From Campylobacteraceae bacterium (GTDB lineage: Bacteria > Campylobacterota > Campylobacteria > Campylobacterales > Sulfurovaceae), in assembly GCA_027080995.1 (NCBI GenBank), contig JALWNT010000101.1:20772-84771 (forward strand): a DNA stretch of 64,000 nucleotides, given 5' to 3'. Of this stretch, positions 14,868-23,686 are shown in pieces. A program made the position numbers and the translations under genes. The notes below the pieces were generated by a model, which saw only the letters and a program-made list of their open reading frames with translations, searched no databases and was not told where the DNA came from. Within the stretch, counting starts at the first letter, position 1; each line of letters begins with the position of its first letter.

Positions 14868-17800
14868 TTAAAGCTCCTCCTCGATCTTTTTGATCGGATT
14901 GGTCTTTTTGTTTCGCGGATCGGTGATGTAGGCGTACATCGGGACGTAGACCAGGGTCAGGAGTGTTCCGACCAGCAATCCGCCCACGGCGACGTCGGCC
15001 AGGGGGCTGAGGCGCTCGAGGCCTACGGCCTGCTCCAGGGCGATGGGGATCATTCCGGCGATGGTGCCAAAGGCCGTCATCATCACGGGACGGAAACGGA
15101 CGCGTACCGATTCGATGGCGGCGTCGAAGGGGGTCTTGCCCTCTTTTTCATACTCTTTGTAGAAGTCGATGAGCAAGACGGCGTTTTTGATGATGATCCC
15201 GAAAAGCAGTAGCACGCCCACCATCGAGGGCATACAGCTGGGCTTGTTGAAGATCATCATCCCCCAGGCCGCCCCGATCATCGAAAGCGGCAGCACGAGG
15301 ATCATAATGAGCGCCAGGCGCACCGACTCGTAAACGGCGATCAGCACCATAATCAGCACCAAGACCCCCAGGCCGATGGCTTTGACCATCCGCTTGAAGC
15401 TGTCGTTGAGCTGTTTGATGTCCCCTTCCTGGGTGACGATGTAGCCGTCGGTGTTGACCTTTTTGAGCGCCGCTTCGGCGTCGGCGGTGATGTGGGTGAC
15501 GGGGCGTTTGGCCCGGTAGCCGTTGACGTCGATGCTATAGAGCATCCGGTCGCGCTCCAGCTTGGCGGCGACCAGGTGGGGCCGGAAGGTAGCGAACTGG
15601 CTCAGGGGAATTTCGCCGAACTTCGTCGCGATGGGCAGCATCTTGAGGGTTTCGACGTTCTGGGCGTATTTGCCCTTGAGGTAGAGGCGCACGAACTGCG
15701 TCTGCATCGAGGAGAAATCCCCCGCCAGCGACGCCACGCCGCCTCGCAACGGCAGCTGGGAAATGATCTGCAGCGGGGTCGTGCCGTAGCTCAGCGCCTT
15801 GTTGGCGTCGATGGTCAGCTCGATCTCGTTGAAGTCGCTGTCCCAGCTGGTCGAGACCGAGGTGAGCCCCTTGATGTTGCGGATCGCCGCCAGAACCTCC
15901 TTGGCCTTGTCGGGAAGGCGCTCGTAGTCGCTGGATTTGAGGCGGATATCCAGGGGGGCCTTGATCGTCGAGAGGGCCGTGGCGCCGAAGTCGAAGACAT
16001 CGTCGCGCTTGACGTCGGGAAGCAGGGCGAGGCGGTCGCGGATCTTGTTTTCCAGATCCCAGATCGTGGCGTTACGCTCGAAGCGGTTGACGGCGGTGAT
16101 GGTGAGCGTTGCTTCGGTGGGCAGGTTGCCGCTGCCCAGGCTCAGGACTCCCGACTCGGAGCCGAAGGCGATGGAGCTGCGCACCAGCCAGGGCTGCTTG
16201 TCCAGCCAGGCGAGGAAGGGCTGGAGCTTCTTCTCGGCGCTTTCGACGGTTTCGTTGACGCTGAAGGCGAGCTGGGCTTTGATGATCCCCGTATCCATCG
16301 GCGGCATAACGTCTTTGCCGATGGTGGGCATGACGTTTTTGAGGCTCAGCACCAGGGTCAAGACTACGGCGGCGGTCAGCAACATCCGCCGCAGGGGCCA
16401 GAATTTGCCGTTGGAGAATTTGAGAATCCCCACGTAGGGGCCGACCAACCGACCGATGGTGTTTTGGTAGAGGGATTCGAACCACTTCTCCACCCGGGTT
16501 TTGCCCGTACCGTTGCGGTAGAGCCAGACCGAGAGCTTGGGGATGAAGGTGATGGAGAGGAAGTAACTCACCAACAGCGCGATGATCAGGGTCGAAATCA
16601 GCGGCCGGAAGATGTGCTGCGGGAAGTCCCCCACGAACATCAGCGGAAACATCACGGCGATGGTGGCAACGGTGCCGGCGAAGATCGGCTTGAGGACCTC
16701 TTTGGTCCCCTCCTTGACCGCCGTCTGCAGATCCTCGTGCTCCTCGTTGAGATGGCGTTCGATGTTCTCCAGGACGACGACGGCGTCGTCGGTGAGCATC
16801 CCCAGCGCCAGGATGATCGCGGTGTAGATGACGATGTTGAGCTCGCCGCCCATCAGCCAGATGATCGCCATCGTGGCGAAAAAGACCATCGGGATCGAAA
16901 GCCCCGCGGCGACGATCGCCCGGAAGTTGCCCAAAAAGATCATTATGACCAGCAGGGTGTAGATGACCGCGTCACGCAGGGCTTCGAGCATATTGGTGTT
17001 GGCGGTCTCGATCAGGTCGCGCTGGGTGTCGGAGATGCTGAATTTGATCTGGGGATAACGCTTTTTTAGTTTGGCCATCTCCGCCCGGGCCGCCTTGGAG
17101 ACGGCCAGGACGCTGCCGCCGGGAGCCCGCTGGATTGCCAGGGCGATGGCGGGTTTGCCGTTGCCCAGGTAGCCGCTGGTGCGCTTCTGGTGGCTCCAGG
17201 CGACCTTGGCGATGTCCCCCAGACGCAGATTGGGGGCGATGGGGAGCTGCTTGAGCTCGGCGATCTGGTCCCGCTCTCCGTAATAGGTCAGGGTCGCGAA
17301 GTTATTGGGGCCTTTGACGAAGCCGATGGGGGTATCCCGGTTAATGGCGCGGATGGCTCCAATGAGTTTGTTGAAATCCACCCCGTAGTGCTTGGCTTTG
17401 AAGGGGTCGATCTCGATGGTGATGGCGCTCTGGTAGCCCCCGAAGACCTCCACGTTTCCGATGGCGGTGTTGCCCAGAAGGTAAGGTTTGATGAAGCTGT
17501 CGGCGATCTTGCGGATCTCGGGCAGCGTGATGTTGCCGTCTTTGGGGCTGAGGGAGATCACATCCACCGGCAGGGTGAAGTCCCCGGCGGTATAGACGGC
17601 GGGGGTGACGTTGGCCGGCAGGCGCCCCTTGGCGATGGAGAGGGCGTTGGCGACGTCCACGGCGGCGGCTTCGAGCCCCTTTTTGTACTCGAACTCCGCT
17701 TTGACGATGGACATATTGGCGACGTTGATACTGCTGACGTCGCGAACCATCGAGATCCGCGCGATCTCCGCCTCGATGGGTTTACTGACGCTGCTGGCGG

Positions 17801-17969
17801 CGACTTCGGCGGTGGCGCCGGGGACCTGGGTGATGACGACGACCTGAGGACGGTTGGCATCGGGGAAGAGGTTCTTGGGCAGCGTCATCAACGCCACGAC
17901 GCCCAGAGCGAAGAGGATCGCGATCAGGCTGTAGAGCTGATAGGGACGTTTGAAAAAGTAATTGAACAT
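14868..17969 (-). CDS. RND-family efflux pump, inner-membrane subunit
   Basis: A 1033-residue proton-driven exporter, the usual size for AcrB/MexB relatives. It opens with FKRPYQLYSLIAILFALG (TM1), followed by the pore-domain motif PQVVVITQVPGATAEV. The proton-relay DD pair sits in GMLTDDAVVVLENIERH (TM4, around 395), and the matching lysine region is in the C-half (LLLFGIIIKNAVLLIDF). Twelve membrane helices are expected. It is encoded after TetR, TolC and MFP genes, so the pump is complete: inner pump, periplasmic adaptor and outer-membrane channel. DD rather than a D-x-x-x-D pattern favours organic-compound pumps over heavy-metal (CzcA) types. Confidence 0.93.
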   Translation of the reverse strand: MFNYFFKRPYQLYSLIAILFALGVVALMTLPKNLFPDANRPQVVVITQVPGATAEVAASSVSKPIEAEIARISMVRDVSSINVANMSIVKAEFEYKKGLEAAAVDVANALSIAKGRLPANVTPAVYTAGDFTLPVDVISLSPKDGNITLPEIRKIADSFIKPYLLGNTAIGNVEVFGGYQSAITIEIDPFKAKHYGVDFNKLIGAIRAINRDTPIGFVKGPNNFATLTYYGERDQIAELKQLPIAPNLRLGDIAKVAWSHQKRTSGYLGNGKPAIALAIQRAPGGSVLAVSKAARAEMAKLKKRYPQIKFSISDTQRDLIETANTNMLEALRDAVIYTLLVIMIFLGNFRAIVAAGLSIPMVFFATMAIIWLMGGELNIVIYTAIILALGMLTDDAVVVLENIERHLNEEHEDLQTAVKEGTKEVLKPIFAGTVATIAVMFPLMFVGDFPQHIFRPLISTLIIALLVSYFLSITFIPKLSVWLYRNGTGKTRVEKWFESLYQNTIGRLVGPYVGILKFSNGKFWPLRRMLLTAAVVLTLVLSLKNVMPTIGKDVMPPMDTGIIKAQLAFSVNETVESAEKKLQPFLAWLDKQPWLVRSSIAFGSESGVLSLGSGNLPTEATLTITAVNRFERNATIWDLENKIRDRLALLPDVKRDDVFDFGATALSTIKAPLDIRLKSSDYERLPDKAKEVLAAIRNIKGLTSVSTSWDSDFNEIELTIDANKALSYGTTPLQIISQLPLRGGVASLAGDFSSMQTQFVRLYLKGKYAQNVETLKMLPIATKFGEIPLSQFATFRPHLVAAKLERDRMLYSIDVNGYRAKRPVTHITADAEAALKKVNTDGYIVTQEGDIKQLNDSFKRMVKAIGLGVLVLIMVLIAVYESVRLALIMILVLPLSMIGAAWGMMIFNKPSCMPSMVGVLLLFGIIIKNAVLLIDFYKEYEKEGKTPFDAAIESVRVRFRPVMMTAFGTIAGMIPIALEQAVGLERLSPLADVAVGGLLVGTLLTLVYVPMYAYITDPRNKKTNPIKKIEEEL

Positions 17970-17975
17970 GGCCGC

Positions 17976-19073
17976 TTACTCCCGGGGGGCTTTGACGACG
18001 GGATAGCCGCCCAGCAGGCGCAGAAGGATGTCCGGCTTGGCTTCGACGATCTCTTTGCCCGCCAGTCTGGGATCCAGGGCGATGCCCTGCTCGCCCATCG
18101 CCAGCACCGGTGCGGGGATCGCCTTGACCCCTTTGCCGGTGTAGAGGAAGAGCCAATTTTTCCCTTCGCGGTTGAGCAGCGTATCGTAGGGCAGCAGCAC
18201 CGCGTTACCCTGGAAGGTGACTACATCGGTTTCGACCCGGTTGCCGGCGGGGATGTAGCGGTCGATGTCGGCGCGGTATTCGTTGAGCCCGTTGAAGGTC
18301 GAGTGCAAAGGCTCGAGGGAATACTCCTTGCCCTGGAAGCGGATCTTCTTCGCTCCGCCGGGCAGGCGCACCAGCAGCCAGGTCCCTTCGGACGCGGCGA
18401 TCTTGACCAGAGGTTTGCCCGGGGTCGCCAGGTCGCCCACGCTGACCATCGCCGCCGAGACCACTCCGTCCACCGGCGACGTGATGCGGGTGTAGGAGAG
18501 TTGGTTCTCCAGCGTCGCCTGCTCCCCCTCGAGCTTGGCGATCTGCGCCTGGATGGCGGCCACCTTGGCTTTGGCGTTGTCGATCTTCACCGCCTCGTTC
18601 TGAAACTGCTCTTTCGAGACCCCCTGGACCTTGAGCAACTCTTTGCTATGCTCGTGGATCGCGATGAGGTTTTGCAAATTGACCTGCGCCGCCTCAAGCT
18701 GGGCGCGGGCGCTCTCCAGCGCGTGACGCACCGACTCCAGGGAGGCTTTGATCGCCGTATCGTCCAGGCGGACGAGGAGCTGCCCCTTCTTCACTTTCGT
18801 CCCGCTTTTGGGAACCTCCAGAACACGGGCGGCGACTTTGGAGGCCAGCACCGCGTCGTTGTCGTTCTTCGTCAGGGCGATGGAGGGGACGCTCAAGGTC
18901 ACCTTCGACGCGCTCGCCTTGCGGGTGTCGATGACGACGGCGTACTCTTTGGCCGGCGGCATCTGCGCCTCCTGGGCCTTGCGTTTCTTGACCAGACGAA
19001 TCGCGCCGGCCACCAAAGCCGCGACGACGATCAGAAAGATCAGGAGTTTGAGGAGTTTTTTCATCGCTTGCAT
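17976..19073 (-). CDS. RND efflux periplasmic adaptor (membrane fusion protein)
   Basis: A 365-residue adaptor. A membrane anchor covers residues 4-27 (LLKLLIFLIVVAALVAGAI). The lipoyl half-motif is VLEVPKSGTKVKKGQLLVRLDD, a long alpha-hairpin spans roughly 105-190, and the second half-motif is TRITSPVDGVVSAAMVSVGD. Beta-barrel and membrane-proximal domains follow. The ATG at 19073 is chosen for the GGAAGGA ten bases upstream; a further ATG three codons later is possible. It ends 6 nt before the RND gene. It joins the inner pump to the TolC channel encoded upstream. Confidence 0.9.
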   Translation of the reverse strand: MQAMKKLLKLLIFLIVVAALVAGAIRLVKKRKAQEAQMPPAKEYAVVIDTRKASASKVTLSVPSIALTKNDNDAVLASKVAARVLEVPKSGTKVKKGQLLVRLDDTAIKASLESVRHALESARAQLEAAQVNLQNLIAIHEHSKELLKVQGVSKEQFQNEAVKIDNAKAKVAAIQAQIAKLEGEQATLENQLSYTRITSPVDGVVSAAMVSVGDLATPGKPLVKIAASEGTWLLVRLPGGAKKIRFQGKEYSLEPLHSTFNGLNEYRADIDRYIPAGNRVETDVVTFQGNAVLLPYDTLLNREGKNWLFLYTGKGVKAIPAPVLAMGEQGIALDPRLAGKEIVEAKPDILLRLLGGYPVVKAPRE

Positions 19074-19229
19074 TTCTATTTTTTCCTTCCAAATTTTTCC
19101 GAACAAAGAGAGTTTTCCGGATCCGACCGCCTAATGCGACACCTCAACAATCAATAAAGAGCGGCAACTTCATAATGATTTGCACTCCGGAACCCTCGAT
19201 CGAGTCCGGCAGGACAAAACATTCCAAAA

Positions 19230-19284
19230 AGCCGCCCCCCAATGACCAATAACCAATGACCAATAACGACATCGCAAAGCGATG
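19230..19284. repeat. CCAATAA/CCAATGA word array with GCAAAGC hairpin
   Basis: In the 212-bp spacer between the TolC and adaptor genes, the words CCAATGA-CCAATAA are repeated (19239-19268). A perfect hairpin CATCGC-AAA-GCGATG (19270-19284) follows and ends one base before the tolC stop codon. It is the same design as the arrays at 561 and 41795. The rest of the spacer (19074-19229) shows no gene. Confidence 0.7.
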
Positions 19285-19285
19285 C

Positions 19286-20551
19286 TTACCGCACAAGCCG
19301 CCCGAAATCGTTGCCGTAGAGGAAGGCCAGCTGCGCCAGAGTCTGCCACCAGAGCGCCCGGCTCTTGTAGAGCTGGGCTTTGGCGTCGTAGAGAGCGTCG
19401 ACGTAGCGCAGGTACTCCTCCAGGGTCATCCGCCCCTCGTCGTAGCTCTTGCGGGCGATGGCGAGGAGTTTTTTCTGATTGGCGATGTTGCGGCGATGGA
19501 GGGAAAAGCTGTGCTCCAGCACGCTGACCTGGCGCTGCATCCCCCGGGCTTTGATCCGCAGTTCGTCGGCGGTTTTGGCCAGCTCGGTCGCACTCTTCAT
19601 CGCGTGAATCCGGGCCTTTTGCATGCTGCGGATCTGAGGCATATCCACCAGCGGAGCGCTCAGGGTCAGCCCGATGCCGCCGTAGTCTCGGTGGACGTTG
19701 CGTCCGCTGAGATAGCTCTCGGTATAGCCGCGGTTGATGTCGGCATCGAGGTGCAGCGAGGGGTAGAGCTTACGCTGTTCGGTCTCGGCAGCCAGAGCGT
19801 CCGCCCGGGCTTTGGCTTCGAGGGGCTCCAGAGGGAGGAAGCTACCCCTGTGGAGCGTGCCGCGACGGCGCAGTGGAGCGGCGTGCCGCAGCTCGATGCC
19901 GCTGAGGGTGGCAATGAGGGTACGCAGGTTCTCCTTCTGGATGGCGATGTTGTCCAGGGCGATGCGGATCGTATCGAGGCGGTCCTGCACCTTGTAGAGC
20001 GCCGATCCCGAGGCGCGGCCGGCTTCCACCTTGGCCCGGACGATGCGCTCGGTACTGCGCAGGGTCTTGGCTTTGGAGTGCAGCGCCGCTTCCGTCTCTT
20101 CGAGATAGCGCAGGTTCGCGTCGGCTCCGAGGACCGTCGCCTGGTTTTTGAGCAGGTCCACCCGCTGTTTGGCGGCGGCGGAGCGGCGCATCGCTTCGGC
20201 TTTGTCCGCCAGAGAGAAGAGACTGGCGACGAAAATCGGCATCGAGAGCGTAGCCCCCACCCGCTCGATGTCCCGGCCGAAGGGGAGATCGGGAGCGACG
20301 GCGGCGTTTTCCGAGGGCGTCACGGGCCGGAGGTTGCTCGGGCTGTTGTAGTGCCGGACGCTGCCGAAGATCCGGATCTTGGGCCAAAACTGCCCCCGAA
20401 CCATCTCCAGAGCCTTTTCGCTCTCCTGGATAGTGTAGCGGTCGATCTTTTGCTCGTAGTGGTTTTTGACCCCGTCGAGGAGCTGTCCCACCGTCGCCGC
20501 CTGGAGCGCTCCGCCCAGGATCAATCCGCTCATTAGTGTACGTTTCAGCAT
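19286..20551 (-). CDS. TolC-family outer membrane efflux channel
   Basis: A 421-residue protein with a signal peptide (1-18, ending LQAA). Two OEP repeats follow, each with long coiled-coil helices: about 40-200 (including LRYLEETEAALHSKAKTL and VEAGRASGSALYKVQ) and 240-405 (including AKTADELRIKARGMQ and YDEGRMTLEEYLRYVDALYDA). Proteins of this type form the trimeric outer-membrane duct for RND pumps. It is slightly short for the family (E. coli TolC is 471 mature). Its start overlaps the TetR gene by 7 nt, and the adaptor and pump genes follow. Confidence 0.9.
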   Translation of the reverse strand: MLKRTLMSGLILGGALQAATVGQLLDGVKNHYEQKIDRYTIQESEKALEMVRGQFWPKIRIFGSVRHYNSPSNLRPVTPSENAAVAPDLPFGRDIERVGATLSMPIFVASLFSLADKAEAMRRSAAAKQRVDLLKNQATVLGADANLRYLEETEAALHSKAKTLRSTERIVRAKVEAGRASGSALYKVQDRLDTIRIALDNIAIQKENLRTLIATLSGIELRHAAPLRRRGTLHRGSFLPLEPLEAKARADALAAETEQRKLYPSLHLDADINRGYTESYLSGRNVHRDYGGIGLTLSAPLVDMPQIRSMQKARIHAMKSATELAKTADELRIKARGMQRQVSVLEHSFSLHRRNIANQKKLLAIARKSYDEGRMTLEEYLRYVDALYDAKAQLYKSRALWWQTLAQLAFLYGNDFGRLVR

Positions 20552-21156
20552 GTCAAAGCCTTCAGAATTTTGTCGGCGAGGCGCTCCACAATGTCGTGGA
20601 ACTCCACCTCCTCTTTCAGGGCCGGGTCGTTCAGCTTGTCGGCGATCTTCTCCCGCAGAGGGCGACTGACGTGGTAGGCGGTCAACGGCGTGACGATCAT
20701 CATCTGCACCAAAAAGGGGCGTTCACTCGCGAAACTCCCCTCCGCCTTTCCCTGATCCAAAATCTCCCGCAGGCGCTCGAGGATACCGCTCATCTTGTCG
20801 GTACAGCTCTCGGGCAGCGTCCCCGCCCCGCCGGTGATCTCCCGGGAGAAGATGGCACTGAAATGGGGATTGTCGATCAGAAAATTTCCAAATGTCGTTA
20901 CGTAACTGCGCAGACGATCTTTGGCGTCACCCTCCTCGGTCTGGTGCAAGATCCGCTCTTCAAGCACACTGAACTGACTGCAGGTCACCGCTTCGTAGAG
21001 GGAGGCTTTGTCCTTGAAGTGGTAATAGATCGCAGGCTTGGTAATCCCGCAGGCTCCCGCGATATCGTCAAGGGTCGTCCCCTCGTACCCTTTCGCCGAA
21101 AAAAACTCCAACGCTTTTTGGCGAATCTTCTCTTTGGTCGTCGGATTCGGACTCAT
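20545..21156 (-). CDS. TetR/AcrR-family repressor of the RND pump
   Basis: A 203-residue regulator. The helix-turn-helix is in the first 55 residues (GYEGTTLDDIAGACGITKPA, then IYYHFKDKASLYEAV). The C-terminal ligand and dimer domain is variable. The ATG at 21156 is chosen because AAGGAG lies 6 nt upstream; an earlier ATG at 21180 would precede that site. It is the first gene of the pump operon and overlaps tolC by 7 nt. A palindrome 45 nt upstream is a good autoregulatory operator, so it probably represses the pump until a substrate binds. Confidence 0.9.
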   Translation of the reverse strand: MSPNPTTKEKIRQKALEFFSAKGYEGTTLDDIAGACGITKPAIYYHFKDKASLYEAVTCSQFSVLEERILHQTEEGDAKDRLRSYVTTFGNFLIDNPHFSAIFSREITGGAGTLPESCTDKMSGILERLREILDQGKAEGSFASERPFLVQMMIVTPLTAYHVSRPLREKIADKLNDPALKEEVEFHDIVERLADKILKALTC

Positions 21157-21200
21157 TCTTCTCCTTTTTCTTTTCCTCAAGCTTTCGAATCGTTTGGGCT

Positions 21201-21214
21201 TTACTGATTAGTAA
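21201..21214. promoter_or_regulatory. Putative TetR operator of the pump operon
   Basis: The perfect inverted repeat TTACT-GATT-AGTAA lies between the divergent TetR and mnmH genes, 45 bp before the TetR start. Its size and position fit an operator for the adjacent TetR protein, and it could overlap the pump operon's promoter. Confidence 0.5.
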
Positions 21215-21276
21215 GTCGGATTTTACTCCAATTTTTCTGAGATTTCAACCCCGATTTCATACTCCAACGTATCGGG

Positions 21277-21282
21277 TATAAT
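21277..21282 (+). promoter_or_regulatory. -10 box of mnmH, probably leaderless
   Basis: TATAAT ends 7 nt before the mnmH ATG (21290), and no Shine-Dalgarno sequence intervenes. With normal spacing, transcription would begin at or within one base of the start codon. Confidence 0.55.
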
Positions 21283-21289
21283 TGCGTCC

Positions 21290-22408
21290 ATGAATTATCC
21301 GTCAAAATCCCCTCTTCCCCTTATCGAAGACTTCCGCTCCATCGTCGTAGAAAATCGCCCTTTGATCGACACCCGCGCTCCGGTAGAGTTCGCCAAAGGA
21401 GCCTTCCCCAATGCCGTAAATCTGCCTCTGATGAACGATGAGGAGAGAGAGCGGGTCGGAACCGTCTACAAAAAAAAAGGGCATGATGCCGCCGCGGCTC
21501 TGGGGCATGAATTGGTCGGCGGGAAGATCCGCAAAGTCCGAATCCGTGCCTGGCTTGATTTTCTTGAAAAACATCCCGACGCCTACATCTACTGCTGGCG
21601 GGGAGGCCAGCGCTCCCAGATCGTCCAGCAATGGATCCATGAAATTTCCGAAAAAGCCGTTCCCCGCCTTAAAGGGGGATACAAAGCTTTCCGGCATTAT
21701 CTGATGGAGGAGAGTCTGCGCCTGGCTCGGGAGAAGAAAGTACTGATCCTTGGGGGTCGCACCGGATCGGGTAAAACGCTGCTGATCGAGAAAATCCCCG
21801 AAGCGATCGATCTGGAGGGAATCGCCCATCACCGAGGCTCCGCCTTCGGCCGCTACGCCCACTCCCAACCGAGCCAGATCGACTTCGAAAATGCCCTCGC
21901 CTATGCCCAGATCCGTCATGACGCAGCACAACATCCCTTCCTGCTCATCGAAGACGAAAGCCGCAACATCGGTCAGCGTTATATCCCGACAGAGGTCTTC
22001 CAGGCTTTTCAACGCGGCAAGGTCCTCCTCCTCGAAATACCGCTCGAGGAGCGGATCGAAATCAGCTACCAGGACTACATCCTCTTCGCCCAGAGAGAGT
22101 ATGACGAAGCGTACGCCCGGGGAGAGACCCCCTACGATTGGTACGAGACGATGCGCCACAACTTCCGCCGCATCCGCAAACGTCTGGGCAATGAGCGCTA
22201 CGAACGCTTCACCGCTCTATTGGATAGCGCCTGGAAAGAGCAACAACGCAGTGGAACAACCGAACAACACAAAGAGTGGATCCGCGCACTTTTGGAAGAG
22301 TACTACGACCCCATGTATGACTATCAGATCGAAAAGAAAAAAGATCGGATTGTTTTTCAGGGAGATGCCAACGAAATTCTGGAGTTCCTCGGGCAATTCC
22401 GATCGTGA
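21290..22408 (+). CDS. mnmH: tRNA 2-selenouridine synthase MnmH (SelU)
   Basis: A 372-residue enzyme that converts 2-thiouridine at the wobble position of certain tRNAs to 2-selenouridine, using selenophosphate through a geranylated intermediate. The N-terminal rhodanese domain (1-130) has PLIDTRAPVEFAKGAFP and the catalytic cysteine in YIYCWRGGQRSQ (around 102). The C-terminal P-loop domain begins with GGRTGSGKT (around 159-167). The length matches E. coli YbbB (364). It is divergent from the RND operon. Its presence implies a selenophosphate synthetase elsewhere in the genome. The frame ends in the convergent spacer containing a repeat and terminator. Confidence 0.95.
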   Translation: MNYPSKSPLPLIEDFRSIVVENRPLIDTRAPVEFAKGAFPNAVNLPLMNDEERERVGTVYKKKGHDAAAALGHELVGGKIRKVRIRAWLDFLEKHPDAYIYCWRGGQRSQIVQQWIHEISEKAVPRLKGGYKAFRHYLMEESLRLAREKKVLILGGRTGSGKTLLIEKIPEAIDLEGIAHHRGSAFGRYAHSQPSQIDFENALAYAQIRHDAAQHPFLLIEDESRNIGQRYIPTEVFQAFQRGKVLLLEIPLEERIEISYQDYILFAQREYDEAYARGETPYDWYETMRHNFRRIRKRLGNERYERFTALLDSAWKEQQRSGTTEQHKEWIRALLEEYYDPMYDYQIEKKKDRIVFQGDANEILEFLGQFRS

Positions 22409-22463
22409 CCACTGAAATCATTTGGCGCAATGCGCCAGTCATTCAAGGTCATTCGTAGTCATT

Positions 22464-22632
22464 ATCCCAAATTATGCAGTAGAAAGTGCGCCAGATGTGT
22501 CGATGCTCGGTGTGTAGGGGTGCACAGCCGAAACGTAGGCGCACCCGGAGGGTGCGTCGAGGCTTTGGATGTGTCGCCCATGCCGCCGATGATCGATGCA
22601 GATGGCGTGCCGGCTAATGCATAGTTTGGGAT
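22464..22632 (-). repeat. Dispersed element, family B, copy 2 (inverted)
   Basis: A 169-bp minus-strand copy of the element at 4563-4731, again in a spacer between convergent genes. The ends are ATCCCAAATTATGCAGTAG and the complement of ATCCCAAACTATGCATTAG, a 19-bp inverted repeat with two mismatches. It contains a GC hairpin CGCACCC-TCC-GGGTGCG. A minus-strand frame stays open through it, as in copy 1. The rest of the 428-bp spacer holds only the terminator described next. Confidence 0.8.
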
Positions 22633-22757
22633 TATGGGGTCGATACAACACAAAGCGCCAATCCGGTAACGATCCAAATCAACGAAGAATTCCTCTACGC
22701 GTGGCACATTCGAAGAAACGGCAGTAAATCGCGTTTTCTTTTTCTTTGCTTCGTTTC

Positions 22758-22788
22758 CTTTTTCTTTGTCGCGAAAACAAAGAAAAAG
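22758..22788. terminator. Bidirectional terminator-like hairpin between convergent genes
   Basis: CTTTTTCTTTG and its exact complement CAAAGAAAAAG face each other across a 9-base loop. A second CTTTTTCTTTG lies just upstream (22736-22746). It gives a U-rich arm in either direction. It sits between the ends of mnmH (+) and the glycosylase-like gene (-). Confidence 0.5.
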
Positions 22789-22836
22789 AAATGAAGAAGA
22801 GAGTTTCAGAAGGAATCGTGGGATGATAATCCCACA

Positions 22837-23607
22837 CTACAGATTCATGGATTTCAACTCCTTCTTCCTGCGCAACAGATGCATCGGCCCGAAAAGCTCC
22901 CAAGCCTTGGAGTTGCAAACAAAACTGACATTGTAGGGATGCTCCAGTTCGATCGTCTCGAAAGCCTCCGCCCCCTTCAGTTTGCGCAGCTCCCGGGCAT
23001 GGGCACCAAAAAGAATGAGCCCTGGCTGATAACTCACCAAACCCCGCAGCAGCCTTTGGACAAAGCTTCTCCAGGCTTTGATATGCCGCTTCGACTCCTC
23101 TTTGGTGCTGAAGAGCAGAGCCATATTGAGCAGCAGAACTCCGTTTGCCTCGAAGTTCTTCCGAAGCTCATCGATACTGTCGATCAATTCCTCTTTCGGC
23201 AAAGCGGCGATCGCCTGCTGACTCAGCTCCGTACACTTCAGCAGCCCCTCCGCCGCCAGGGCCATTTTGATGAAGTTGCGCAGGCTCGTGGCACGGTTAA
23301 CCTCCCGCGAAAGACCCGTCTGGGAGAAGATCCGCTTCACCCGCCCGTCGATGAAGGCGTAACCGACGGCGCTCTCCTCACGGGGGTAGGGATCCTGCCC
23401 GAAAAGGATATAACGAAGATCCTCGGGCCGCAGAGTGGAAAACGCGGCCAAAAGCCTTTCTTTTGAGGGGATGTACCCTTCTCCTCCCAGGATCCACTCC
23501 CGATACTCCGACTCCAGACTCTCCAGTGCCGGCAGCAAAATCGGCTCCCACTCCCGGCCGACGCCGTTCATCTCCAAAAGTCTACGGAGCTCTCTCTTCG
23601 ACTCCAT
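22837..23607 (-). CDS. Uracil-DNA glycosylase superfamily protein
   Basis: A 256-residue protein. The first active-site motif is FGQDPYPREESAVGYAF (around 86-102); it keeps the catalytic Asp of the UDG motif GQDPYH but has Pro in place of His. The second motif, EHPYNVSF (around 225), stands where UDG has HPSPLS. The rest follows the UDG fold (LLLNMALLF, LILFGAHA). It is likely a DNA-repair glycosylase, but the altered motifs leave substrate open, and a canonical Ung may exist elsewhere. The ATG at 23607 has GGGAGGGGG upstream. It is divergent from the kinase-like gene at 23687. Confidence 0.78.
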   Translation of the reverse strand: MESKRELRRLLEMNGVGREWEPILLPALESLESEYREWILGGEGYIPSKERLLAAFSTLRPEDLRYILFGQDPYPREESAVGYAFIDGRVKRIFSQTGLSREVNRATSLRNFIKMALAAEGLLKCTELSQQAIAALPKEELIDSIDELRKNFEANGVLLLNMALLFSTKEESKRHIKAWRSFVQRLLRGLVSYQPGLILFGAHARELRKLKGAEAFETIELEHPYNVSFVCNSKAWELFGPMHLLRRKKELKSMNL

Positions 23608-23686
23608 ACATCCCCCTCCCTCTTTTTCGGATAAAATTCTATCCAAAGAGACAAAAACGGTCGAAAAAGTATAGGAGAGGAAAAGC

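Noticed and set aside
15492..17069. Long plus-strand frame opposite the RND pump gene
   Set aside because: Low-complexity product with no recognisable motif, fully contained within the pump gene on the other strand.
22464..22632. Minus-strand open frame in family B elements as a protein-coding gene
   Set aside because: No ribosome site, short, and tied to a repeat; kept only as a property of the repeat.
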